From Nocardioides lianchengensis (GTDB lineage: Bacteria; Actinomycetota; Actinomycetes; Propionibacteriales; Nocardioidaceae): DNA of 64,000 nucleotides. Positions 41,842-52,773 of this stretch are shown one piece after another. A program made the translations under genes and the position numbers. Positions within the stretch are counted from its first letter, which is position 1, and every line of letters begins with the position of its first letter. The stretch is from assembly GCF_900101465.1 (NCBI RefSeq), contig NZ_FMZM01000006.1, positions 217,315 to 281,314 on the forward strand, in the 5' to 3' direction. Below the pieces are notes generated by a model. The model did not search any database. It was not told where the DNA came from and saw nothing but the letters and a program-made list of their open reading frames with translations.

Positions 41842-43058
41842 TGGCGATCAATCTGGACGACCCGAAGAAGTTCCGGCAGCTGACCGGGCAGGCCCACCAG
41901 GTCGCGATGAACATGCTGCGGCCGATCTCGCGCAAGTACGACCAGGCCGAGCACGAGTATCCGCAGGAGCTCGACATGCTCGCCGCGATGATCGACGGGC
42001 TCTCCGAGTCCGGGGCGAGCGAGGGCGCGGGCGCGGCCGGCGTACGACGTGACGCCGACGCGTCGGCCGACACCGGCGTCAAGAACGGCACCAACCTGGC
42101 CTCGGTGATGTCCATCGCCGAGATGTGCTGGGGCGACGTCGGGCTGCTGCTGTCGATGCCCCGCCAGGGCCTGGGCAACTCGGCCATCGCCTCGGTGGCG
42201 AACGACGAGCAGCAGGAGCGGTTCGCCGGTGTGTGGGCCGGGATGGCCATCACCGAGCCCGGGACCGGCTCGGACTCGGCCAACATCTCGACGACCGCCG
42301 TCCTCGACGGCGACGAGTACGTCCTCAACGGCGAGAAGATCTACGTCACCTCGGGCGACCGGGCCGACCACATCGTCGTGTGGGCGACCCTCGACCGGTC
42401 ACTCGGCCGGGCGGCGATCAAGTCGTTCGTGGTCCCGAAGGGCACGCCCGGGATGCGGGTCGACCGACTCGAGCACAAGCTCGGCATCAAGGCGTCCGAC
42501 ACCGCGACCATCATCTTCGAGGACTGCCGGGTGCCGAAGGAGAACCTCCTCGGCTCGGCCGAGGTCGACCCGAAGCAGGGCTTCGCGGGGGCGATGGCGA
42601 CCTTCGACAACACCCGGCCGCTGGTGGCCTCGATGGCGGTCGGCTGCGCGAAGGCGGCGCTCGACCTGACCCGCGACCTGCTGGAGCAGGCGGGGGTGGT
42701 CGTCGACTACGACCGCCCGGCGATCACCCAGTCCGCGGCCGCCGCCAAGTTCCTCCAGATGGAGGCCGACTGGGAGGGCGCCCGGCTGCTGATGCTGCAG
42801 GCGGCCTGGATGGCCGACAACCGACAGCCCAACTCGCTGGAGGCCTCGATGGCCAAGGCCAAGGCCGGACGGGTCGGCTCCGACATCACGCTGTCCTGCG
42901 TCGAGCTGTGCGGCTCGGTCGGCTACACGGAGGGCGAGCTCCTCGAGAAGTGGGCCCGCGACTCCAAGATCCTCGACATCTTCGAGGGGACCCAGCAGAT
43001 CCAGCAGCTCATCGTGGCCCGGCGGGTCCTGGGCCTGTCGAGCGCCGAGCTGAAGTAG
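41841..43058 (+). CDS. Acyl-CoA dehydrogenase family protein (second of a pair)
   Basis: A 405-residue acyl-CoA dehydrogenase with the standard core: AITEPGTGSDSANISTTA (FAD/substrate loop), YVLNGEKIYVTSG, FVVPKGTPGMRVDR, and a C-terminal LDIFEGTQQIQQLIVARRVL. It introduces the alpha-beta double bond in an acyl-CoA. Length and sequence type fit the FadE pairs of actinobacteria that form alpha2beta2 enzymes with a divergent partner; the upstream gene is that partner. Coupled by TGATG. Terminated by the hairpin at 43073-43122. Confidence 0.94.
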   Translation: MAINLDDPKKFRQLTGQAHQVAMNMLRPISRKYDQAEHEYPQELDMLAAMIDGLSESGASEGAGAAGVRRDADASADTGVKNGTNLASVMSIAEMCWGDVGLLLSMPRQGLGNSAIASVANDEQQERFAGVWAGMAITEPGTGSDSANISTTAVLDGDEYVLNGEKIYVTSGDRADHIVVWATLDRSLGRAAIKSFVVPKGTPGMRVDRLEHKLGIKASDTATIIFEDCRVPKENLLGSAEVDPKQGFAGAMATFDNTRPLVASMAVGCAKAALDLTRDLLEQAGVVVDYDRPAITQSAAAAKFLQMEADWEGARLLMLQAAWMADNRQPNSLEASMAKAKAGRVGSDITLSCVELCGSVGYTEGELLEKWARDSKILDIFEGTQQIQQLIVARRVLGLSSAELK

Positions 43059-43072
43059 ACCGTCGGCCGACG

Positions 43073-43122
43073 CACTCGTGCCCCTGATCGAGCGCCTGGG
43101 CGCCCGGTCAGGGGCACGAGTG
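43073..43122. terminator. Perfect 15-bp hairpin after the acyl-CoA dehydrogenases
   Basis: CACTCGTGCCCCTGA (43073-43087) pairs exactly with 43108-43122; the loop holds a further GCGCC/GGCGC pairing. It lies between convergent stops at 43058 and 43136. Confidence 0.8.
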
Positions 43123-43135
43123 TCGAGAGGTCCGA

Positions 43136-43516
43136 TCAGTCCTGACTGCGGCGCGGAGGCAGCTTCGCGCCGGGGGCGGAGGGACGAGCGGTCTTCTTCT
43201 CAGCCGGTTTCGGAGCGGGCGGGAGGGGCGCGATGTTGCGTGCCACCGTGGCCGGGTTCGGCCCGGTCCGGGTGGGCTCGGTCGTGACCCGTCCGGGCTC
43301 CGCACCCGGCTCCGCACCGGGCTCCGCACCGGGTGCCGGCATTGTCGCCGGCAGGTCGGTGCGGAGGGGCTGCGGCTCCCGCTGCAGCCGGGCCCGCACC
43401 TTGGTGGCCGTCGCGGACACCACCGGGGTGGCGACGCGGACCGTGGCCCGGGCCACATCGGACGCCACCTCGGTCGTGACGATCCTGAGGCGGTTGAGCC
43501 GGGCGGTGACGCTCAT
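43136..43516 (-). CDS. Hypothetical proline/alanine-rich protein, 126 aa
   Basis: The first 55 residues form an amphipathic basic helix ([40 protein letters not shown]). The rest is disordered: a three-fold GAEP repeat (encoded by a 12-base tandem repeat near 43300-43335), a proline-rich stretch and a basic tail with [22 protein letters not shown] 43516 has GGAGGG upstream; an ATG at 43558 lacks one. No domain recognised. It resembles its lysine/alanine-rich neighbour in layout (helix plus disordered basic tail), suggesting a related role. Confidence 0.65.
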   Translation of the reverse strand: MSVTARLNRLRIVTTEVASDVARATVRVATPVVSATATKVRARLQREPQPLRTDLPATMPAPGAEPGAEPGAEPGRVTTEPTRTGPNPATVARNIAPLPPAPKPAEKKTARPSAPGAKLPPRRSQD

Positions 43517-43594
43517 CGGACTCCCTCCGTCGGGGGTGGTTTCCCCGGATTCAAGCACGGAGGTGGAGGGGACACGCCCGGGTCGGCGTCGCCC

Positions 43595-44434
43595 TCAGCC
43601 CTTGTCGAGGTCGGACGCCTTCGCGGACGTGGCCGCCTCGGTGGCGACCGCCTTGGCGGTGCCGGCGTCGAGCAGCGGCTCGCTGGACGGGGGAGCGGGC
43701 GGGAGGTCCGGCTCCGAGCTGGCCCCGGCGGCGACCTGGGCCGCGGTCAGCGGAGCTGCCTTCTTGGCGGGGGCCTTCTTCGCGGGCGCCTTCTTGGCTG
43801 GGGCCTTCTTGGCGGGGGCCTTCTTGGCCGCCGTCTTCTTGGCGGGCGCGATGTCGGCAGGGGTCACGTCGACGCCCGCGGGATCGGCGGCGGCGTCGAT
43901 GCTCGTGGCCGCCTTCTTGGGCGCCGACGCCTTCTTGGCGGGCGGCGTCGCCTTCGTGGCGACGGGAGCCGGCTTCTTGGCGGCGGGTGCGGCCTTCTTG
44001 GCGGGCGGCGTCGCCTTCGTGGCGGCGGGAGCCGGCTTCTTGGCGGCGGGGACGGCCTTCTTGGCGGCGGGGACGGCCTTCGTGGCGACAGGAGCCGCCT
44101 TCTTGGTCGCGGTCTTCTTCGCGGGTGCCTTGACCGCCTTCTTCACGGGCGTCACCGGGTCACCGTGCGGCTGGGCCTCGGGCGAGGGGACGGGCGCGGT
44201 CTCGACCCGCGTCGGTGCGGTGGACCGCGCGCCCCGACCGGTGACGGCGCCCACGCGCTCGACGGCGGCCTTCGTCGCCTGACCGGCCACCAGCTTGCCG
44301 AGCTCGACGGTGCCGCGGACCTGGCCGACCGCCTGACCGACCACCTTCTGGCCAGTGCCGATCGGGTCCTTCACGGTCTCGACGGCGGTCTCGACGGCGG
44401 CATCGACGAGCTTGCCGAGCGGGTTCTTGGGCAC
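43595..44434 (-). CDS. Lysine/alanine-rich histone-H1-like protein, 279 aa
   Basis: Residues 1-75 are helical ([40 protein letters not shown]). From about 100 on the protein is low-complexity with many AAKK, PAKK and ATKK units, including four exact APAKK pentapeptides encoded by a 15-base tandem repeat near 43760-43830. The tail returns to a mixed acidic composition ([15 protein letters not shown]). Such basic tails bind DNA or polyanions, as in actinobacterial HU-type and H1-like proteins, but no HU fold is visible. GTG 44434 follows GGAAGG. Nucleoid association is an inference. Confidence 0.7.
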   Translation of the reverse strand: MPKNPLGKLVDAAVETAVETVKDPIGTGQKVVGQAVGQVRGTVELGKLVAGQATKAAVERVGAVTGRGARSTAPTRVETAPVPSPEAQPHGDPVTPVKKAVKAPAKKTATKKAAPVATKAVPAAKKAVPAAKKPAPAATKATPPAKKAAPAAKKPAPVATKATPPAKKASAPKKAATSIDAAADPAGVDVTPADIAPAKKTAAKKAPAKKAPAKKAPAKKAPAKKAAPLTAAQVAAGASSEPDLPPAPPSSEPLLDAGTAKAVATEAATSAKASDLDKG

Positions 44435-44512
44435 GGTGGTTCCTTCCGTTGACGGACGGTCCCCGGTCCGATACCCCGTCCCGACGACCGCCACGCCGGC
44501 CCCGGCTGAGGC

Positions 44513-44800
44513 CTACGACACGCTGCGGAACGGGTCGTGGTCGGCCAGCAGCTTGTCGACGCGGGCCTGGTCGAGACGGGAGACGACGTACTGGCTCTCC
44601 TGGGCGTCGCGGATGCACTTGGCCAGCGTGAACGACGACGTCGTCAGGAAGATCGTGGTCATGCCGAGGAAGGCCCGGGTCCACGAGTCGACGGGCAGGT
44701 AGAGGATCGCGAACAGCATCGCGCCGAGCGCGACGGCGAAGGAGATCCCGGCCTGGGCGAAGAAGGCGGTGGTGTTGGTGGACTGCTTCGGAGTGCTCAT
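44513..44800 (-). CDS. YiaA/YiaB family two-helix inner membrane protein
   Basis: A 95-residue membrane protein with two helices (residues 12-32, AGISFAVALGAMLFAILYLP; and 41-60, RAFLGMTTIFLTTSSFTLAK). The conserved FTLAKCIRDAQES and the C-terminal DKLLADHDP fit the YiaAB family. Function unknown. On the same strand as the lysine-rich gene, with a 78-base gap. Confidence 0.85.
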   Translation of the reverse strand: MSTPKQSTNTTAFFAQAGISFAVALGAMLFAILYLPVDSWTRAFLGMTTIFLTTSSFTLAKCIRDAQESQYVVSRLDQARVDKLLADHDPFRSVS

Positions 44801-44895
44801 GCGACCAGCCTGTCGCTCGCGCGGACCGGGCGGCTCCGCCGACGTACCCGACCGCCCCTGAGTACGACGGCTCAGATCCGGGCACCGACCCGGCC

Positions 44896-46215
44896 ATGAC
44901 CGACCGTGCCGACGACCGCACCGACCTGATCGTGTCGACCCTCGACGACGCGTTCGCGCCGCTGATGGCAGCCGACCCCGTGGCGTTCCGCGGCAAGTAC
45001 CGCACGATGGCCGCCGATCCGCACGCGTTCTACCGGGGCAGTGCCTGCCTGTTCTATGCGGACGTGACCGCCGAGCAGGACCCGTACGCCGACGAGCGCA
45101 GCGGCCGGATCTGGGTGCACGGCGACCTGCACGTCGAGAACTTCGGCACCTACCTCAACTCCGACGGCCGGCTGGTCTTCGACGTCAACGACTTCGACGA
45201 GGCCTACCTGGGCCGCTTCACCTGGGACCTGCAGCGCTTCGCCGCCTCGCTCGCGCTGGTCGGCTGGCAGAAGGCGCTGCCCGAGGACGACGTACGACGG
45301 CTGATCGGCCGCTACGTGCGCGCCTATCTCGCCCAGGTGGACGCGTACGTCGACACCGACGACGACGCGCACGGCTTCGAGCTGCACCTCGACAACACCG
45401 AGGGCCCGATCCACGACGCGCTGGTCGTCGCCCGCGAACGACGCCGCGCGGACCTCCTGGACACGGTGACGCTGCGCGTGGACGGGACCCGGCTCTTCCG
45501 CGAGGGCACCCACGAGCGCCGACTCCCGAAGCGCGAGCGGGCCTCGGTCGAGAAGGCCTACGCCCGCTACCTGGAGACGATCCCCGAGGACAAGCGATCC
45601 GACCGTGCGCTCTTCTACGACCTGCGCGACGCCGTCGGCAAGAGCGGCTTCGGCATCGGCTCGGCGGGGCTGCCGGCGTACAACCTGCTCATCGAGGGGG
45701 TCAGCCAGGCGCTCGACAACGACGTCGTGCTGTCGATGAAGCAGGCCAACGTGCCGGCGGTCAGCCGGTTCGTCGACTCCGCGGAGGTGGACCGCTACTT
45801 CGAGAACGAGGGCCACCGCACGGTGGTCAGCCAGCGGGCCCTGCAGGTGCACACCGACCCCCTGCTCGGCTGGACCGAGCTCGACGGGACCGGGTACGTC
45901 GTCAGCGAGGTCTCGCCGTACGAGGAGGACCTGGACTGGTCCGGCCTCACCGAGCCCGATGACATCGCCGGCGTGGTCGACCTGCTCGGCCGGGCCACCG
46001 CCAAGATCCACTGCGCCTCCGACGAGGACAGCGACCAGGACCTCGTCGACTTCCAGGTCGAGGAGGCGATCGCCGCCTCGCTCGACGGCCGGCGCCGCGA
46101 GTTCACGGGCTGGATCACCGACTTCGGCGTCGAGTACGCCGAGCGGGTCCGCGCCGACCACGCGCTCTTCGTCGACGCGTTCCGCTCCGGCCGGATCGCG
46201 GTCAGCTCGACCTAG
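44896..46215 (+). CDS. DUF2252 family protein
   Basis: A 439-residue protein of the DUF2252 family. FYRGSACLFYADV, IWVHGDLHVENFGTYLNSDG, FDVNDFDEAYLGRFTWDLQR and SGFGIGSAGLPAYNLLIEG are the family hallmarks. The HGDLHxENFG and NDFDEA segments look like the catalytic and metal loops of aminoglycoside-kinase folds, so a kinase-like activity is suspected, but none has been shown to my knowledge. The last four bases overlap the convergent galK stop. Confidence 0.9.
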   Translation: MTDRADDRTDLIVSTLDDAFAPLMAADPVAFRGKYRTMAADPHAFYRGSACLFYADVTAEQDPYADERSGRIWVHGDLHVENFGTYLNSDGRLVFDVNDFDEAYLGRFTWDLQRFAASLALVGWQKALPEDDVRRLIGRYVRAYLAQVDAYVDTDDDAHGFELHLDNTEGPIHDALVVARERRRADLLDTVTLRVDGTRLFREGTHERRLPKRERASVEKAYARYLETIPEDKRSDRALFYDLRDAVGKSGFGIGSAGLPAYNLLIEGVSQALDNDVVLSMKQANVPAVSRFVDSAEVDRYFENEGHRTVVSQRALQVHTDPLLGWTELDGTGYVVSEVSPYEEDLDWSGLTEPDDIAGVVDLLGRATAKIHCASDEDSDQDLVDFQVEEAIAASLDGRRREFTGWITDFGVEYAERVRADHALFVDAFRSGRIAVSST

Positions 46216-47357
46216 ACCGGCGTCGCGCCTGCCGACGGCACGGCCCGTAGGTGGGCGGGCGGCGTGAACCCCTCGAGCACGAACGTCGCGTCGATGGCCC
46301 GCATCGCGGCCTCGACCCGCTCGTCGGGGACGAGCGCGACGCTGGAGCCGCCGAAGCCGCCACCGGTCATCCGGGCCGCGACGGCGCCGGCCTCGACGGC
46401 GACGGCCACCGCGGCGTCGAGCTCGGGGGTGGAGATCTCGAAGTCGTCGCGCATCGAGGCGTGCGAGGCCAGGAACAGCGTCCCGACGGTGTCCCAGTCG
46501 GAGCGGCCCAGTGCGTCGACGACGGCGGTGACGCGCTCGATCTCGGTCACGACGTGCCGCGCCCGGCGCCGGATCCGTTCGTCCTCGAGCGTCTCGACCG
46601 CGGTGAGCGCCGCCTCCCGCAGCGTCGGGACACCGAGCAGCCGCGCGGCCTCCTCGCAGTCGGCTCGGCGCGAGCCGTAGCCGCCGTCCGTCAGCTCGTG
46701 GCTGACCCGGGTGTCGGTGACCAGCAGGGTGTGCCCGGAGAGCTCGAGCGGGACCTGCGTGGTCTCGTCGCTCGCGAAGTCGATGAGCAGCGCATGGTCG
46801 GGCTCGGCCAGCAGCGCGACGTACTGGTCCATGCCGCCGGTCGGCGCGCCCGCCACCTCGGTCTCCGCCCGGATGCAGGCCGCCGCCAGCAGTCGGCGCT
46901 CGACGTCGGGGGCCACCGCGACCGCGACCGCGCACTCGAGAGCGGCGGAGCTCGACAGCCCCGCCCCGAGCGGGACGGTGCCGTCGACGAGCAGGTCGCC
47001 GCCGGCCAGGTCGATCCCCGCCTCCCGGAGCGCCCACACCACCCCGGCGGCGTACGACGCCCAGCCGTCGACCGTGTCCGGGCCGATCTCGTCGACCCGT
47101 CCCTCCCAGACCGTCTCCTGCTGGCGGCTGGCCACCCGGAGGACGCCGTCGGTGCGCGGCGCCCAGGCCGCGTAGGTCGCATGGGGGAGGGCCACGGGCA
47201 GCACCAGGCCGGCGTTGTAGTCGGTGTGCTCGCCGATCAGGTTGACCCGACCGGGTGCGCGACCGACAGCCGTGGCCGGGGCGGCGTACCGCTCCTGGAA
47301 CGCGGCGCGGACCGTGGCGGCGAGCTGACCGGGGTCACCCGGCTCGACGTAGGACAT
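46212..47357 (-). CDS. galK: Galactokinase
   Basis: Phosphorylates galactose to galactose 1-phosphate in the Leloir pathway. The 381-residue GHMP kinase has the galactokinase signature GRVNLIGEHTDYNAG (36-50), the ATP loop PLGAGLSSSAALE (129-141), D177 as likely base in GGMDQY, and the C-terminal MTGGGFGGSSVAL. No galT or galE gene is in the window, so it is an isolated pathway gene. ATG 47357 is used; ATG 47366 would add three residues. Divergent from the ankyrin protein by 27 bases. Confidence 0.95.
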   Translation of the reverse strand: MSYVEPGDPGQLAATVRAAFQERYAAPATAVGRAPGRVNLIGEHTDYNAGLVLPVALPHATYAAWAPRTDGVLRVASRQQETVWEGRVDEIGPDTVDGWASYAAGVVWALREAGIDLAGGDLLVDGTVPLGAGLSSSAALECAVAVAVAPDVERRLLAAACIRAETEVAGAPTGGMDQYVALLAEPDHALLIDFASDETTQVPLELSGHTLLVTDTRVSHELTDGGYGSRRADCEEAARLLGVPTLREAALTAVETLEDERIRRRARHVVTEIERVTAVVDALGRSDWDTVGTLFLASHASMRDDFEISTPELDAAVAVAVEAGAVAARMTGGGFGGSSVALVPDERVEAAMRAIDATFVLEGFTPPAHLRAVPSAGATPV

Positions 47358-47384
47358 GCGGCCCAACCTGCCAGACTCGACGCC

Positions 47385-50944
<3,560 letters not shown>

Positions 50945-51013
50945 CGGATGATGGTGTCCACGCTGCGACGGCCTCACACCTCCGGGTGAGGCTCCTCACC
51001 GGCGAGGACGACG

Positions 51014-51904
51014 TCAGCCCTGCCGGTCGAGGTAGGTGACCACCCGGTTGAAGAGCCGCGCGCTGGCCGACGGGTCGAGCGGCCGCGACGACGGCTCGGC
51101 CAGCTGGCGCACGAGCAGCTCGGCGCCGGGCGCGCCGACCGCGAGGCTGGTCGCCGCGCACACCCGGCTGGCGTTCCGCACGGCCCGCGGGTCGACGGTC
51201 CAGATCGCCTCGAACTCCCGGTCCTGGTCACCGATGCCGGCCTGACCGGGCAGCTCCCAGGCGGTGAGCAGCGCCGGAAGGCCGTGGGCGTCGCAGACCA
51301 CGAACCACTCGCGCCGCAGCGGCGACTCCGCCGTGAGCCGCACGCGTACGGCGCGCTCGCCCGGCAGCGGTCCGTCGAAGTCGGCCATCACCAGGGTCGC
51401 CCGGGCCGTGGTCGCCAGGTCCTCCCAGCGGTCGCGCACCGGCTCGTAGAAGCGCCGCTTCTGGAACCCGCCGAAGAGCACCGGCTGGTCGGCGCGGGCG
51501 CAGAACTCGTCCTCGATGGCTCGGGAGAGGGCGGAGACGGTCGCCTTGCGCAGCCGGTGCACCTCGAGGTGCGGGCTGCGGCGCCGCACCTCGGCGAAGA
51601 CCGACGGAGCGCTGCGCCCGTCGGGCTGCTGGGCCTCGGCGATCGCGGTCTCGAGCCGGGTGCCCGCCTCCCGCTGGCGCAGCACGGTGAGCACGGCCTC
51701 GACGACGGATGCGTCGTAGCGGCGGTGCCCGCTCGGGAGCCGGTGCGGGACGGGGAACCCGTGCCGCTGCTCCCAGGTGCGCAGGGTCGCGACCGAGACG
51801 CCGGTCATCCTGCTGATCTCGCCGATGCTGAGTCCACCGTTGGGTGGTGCACCGCCGCCGATGGTGGGCGCGTCAGCGCGCACCTCTTCCCGAGAATCCC
51901 CCAT
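51014..51904 (-). CDS. MerR-type regulator with DICT sensory domain
   Basis: A 296-residue regulator. The MerR helix-turn-helix is at about 24-95 (LSIGEISRMTGVSVATLRTW, EQRHGFPVPHRLPSGHRRYD). The C-terminal 190 residues match the DICT domain (HLEVHRLRKATVSALSRAIE, PVLFGGFQKRRFYEPV, RATLVMADFD), which is associated with light or small-molecule signalling proteins in bacteria. MerR-DICT proteins are otherwise uncharacterised to me. Target unknown; the BCCT gene lies 69 bases downstream in the same direction. Confidence 0.88.
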   Translation of the reverse strand: MGDSREEVRADAPTIGGGAPPNGGLSIGEISRMTGVSVATLRTWEQRHGFPVPHRLPSGHRRYDASVVEAVLTVLRQREAGTRLETAIAEAQQPDGRSAPSVFAEVRRRSPHLEVHRLRKATVSALSRAIEDEFCARADQPVLFGGFQKRRFYEPVRDRWEDLATTARATLVMADFDGPLPGERAVRVRLTAESPLRREWFVVCDAHGLPALLTAWELPGQAGIGDQDREFEAIWTVDPRAVRNASRVCAATSLAVGAPGAELLVRQLAEPSSRPLDPSASARLFNRVVTYLDRQG

Positions 51905-51966
51905 GAAACGAATCACATCATGACCGAACGGATGATTCATACCCGCGGGGGTTCGGCTATAGGGCC

Positions 51967-52551
51967 TCAGGTTCGCGAGCTGCGCTCGGACCGGCCGCGG
52001 ACGATCCCGATGAAGGTCTGGACCCGCGGGTCCTCGTCGTCGACCCGCCAGGCCAGTCCGACCTTGGTGGTCGGCAGATCGGTGACCGGCCGATGCACGA
52101 CGTCCTTGCGGTGGTGGAGGCGGGCGACGGCCATCGGCAGCAGGACCACGCCGGTGCCGGACGCCACGACCTCGATCGCGTCACGCACCGACATCGGCGG
52201 CCAGTCGAGCTGCTCCGCCGCGGGCACCCAGCCCGAGTCGTGGGGGAGCACCAGCTGCTCGTCGGCCAGGTCGGCGAGCGTGACCTCGTCCACCACCGAC
52301 ACGAGGTGCTCGCGACCGACCACGGCGACGGCGATCTCGTCGTACAACGGGATCAGGTGGAGACCCTCGCGGTCGACGGGCAGCCGGACCAGGCACATGT
52401 CGAGCGTGCGATCACGCAGCCCCGCCTCCTGCTCGGCCTGCTCCACGGGCACCAGCTCCAGCGGGATCCGGGAGCGGTCGCGCCAGGTGCGCGCCCACTT
52501 GTCCGGGGTCGCCCCGGTGACGAAGCCGACGCGGAAGGGGGGTGCAGACAC
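51967..52551 (-). CDS. LysR-type substrate-binding domain without DNA-binding domain
   Basis: A 194-residue periplasmic-binding-like fold of LysR effector type: FRVGFVTGATPDKWARTWRD, DMCLVRLPVDREGLHLIPLY, EQLVLPHDSGWVPAA and EVVASGTGVVLLPMAVARLH. No helix-turn-helix precedes it; GTG 52551 starts directly at the first beta-strand. Single-domain forms of this kind exist in actinobacteria; they may bind a small ligand without regulating DNA themselves. Confidence 0.85.
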   Translation of the reverse strand: MSAPPFRVGFVTGATPDKWARTWRDRSRIPLELVPVEQAEQEAGLRDRTLDMCLVRLPVDREGLHLIPLYDEIAVAVVGREHLVSVVDEVTLADLADEQLVLPHDSGWVPAAEQLDWPPMSVRDAIEVVASGTGVVLLPMAVARLHHRKDVVHRPVTDLPTTKVGLAWRVDDEDPRVQTFIGIVRGRSERSSRT

Positions 52552-52634
52552 TCCTGGAGCGTAGTGCCTGGCGTTGCGACCGCACGGGCCGCGGGCACCG
52601 ATCGGCGCGTCCACTGGCGGTCGGGACAGACCAA

Positions 52635-52663
52635 GGGCCGCGGTCCCGAGGGGACCGCGGCCC
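52635..52663 (-). terminator. 13-bp hairpin downstream of the GH3 gene
   Basis: GGGCCGCGGTCCC (52635-52647) pairs exactly with 52651-52663 around GAG. Lies 111 bases downstream of the GH3 stop on the minus strand. The 222-base gap 52552-52773 holds nothing else that I see. Confidence 0.7.
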
Positions 52664-52773
52664 GGCCGGCAGTCCCAGGCGCACTGGGGGGGTGTGTTCC
52701 CGAGACCACTGGTGCGATGGTGCCCGATCCGCTCCCGGGTATTCGCCCCTCGCCGAGAAAATTCTCTGCGGCA

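Noticed and set aside
43300..43335. Short GC-rich tandem repeats as mobile-element ends
   Set aside because: They encode in-frame GAEP units within a protein and have no flanking duplications.
44896..46215. DUF2252 protein as a toxin or phage-defence kinase
   Set aside because: No antitoxin, nuclease or other defence gene is nearby and neighbours are housekeeping genes; there is no evidence beyond the fold-like motifs.
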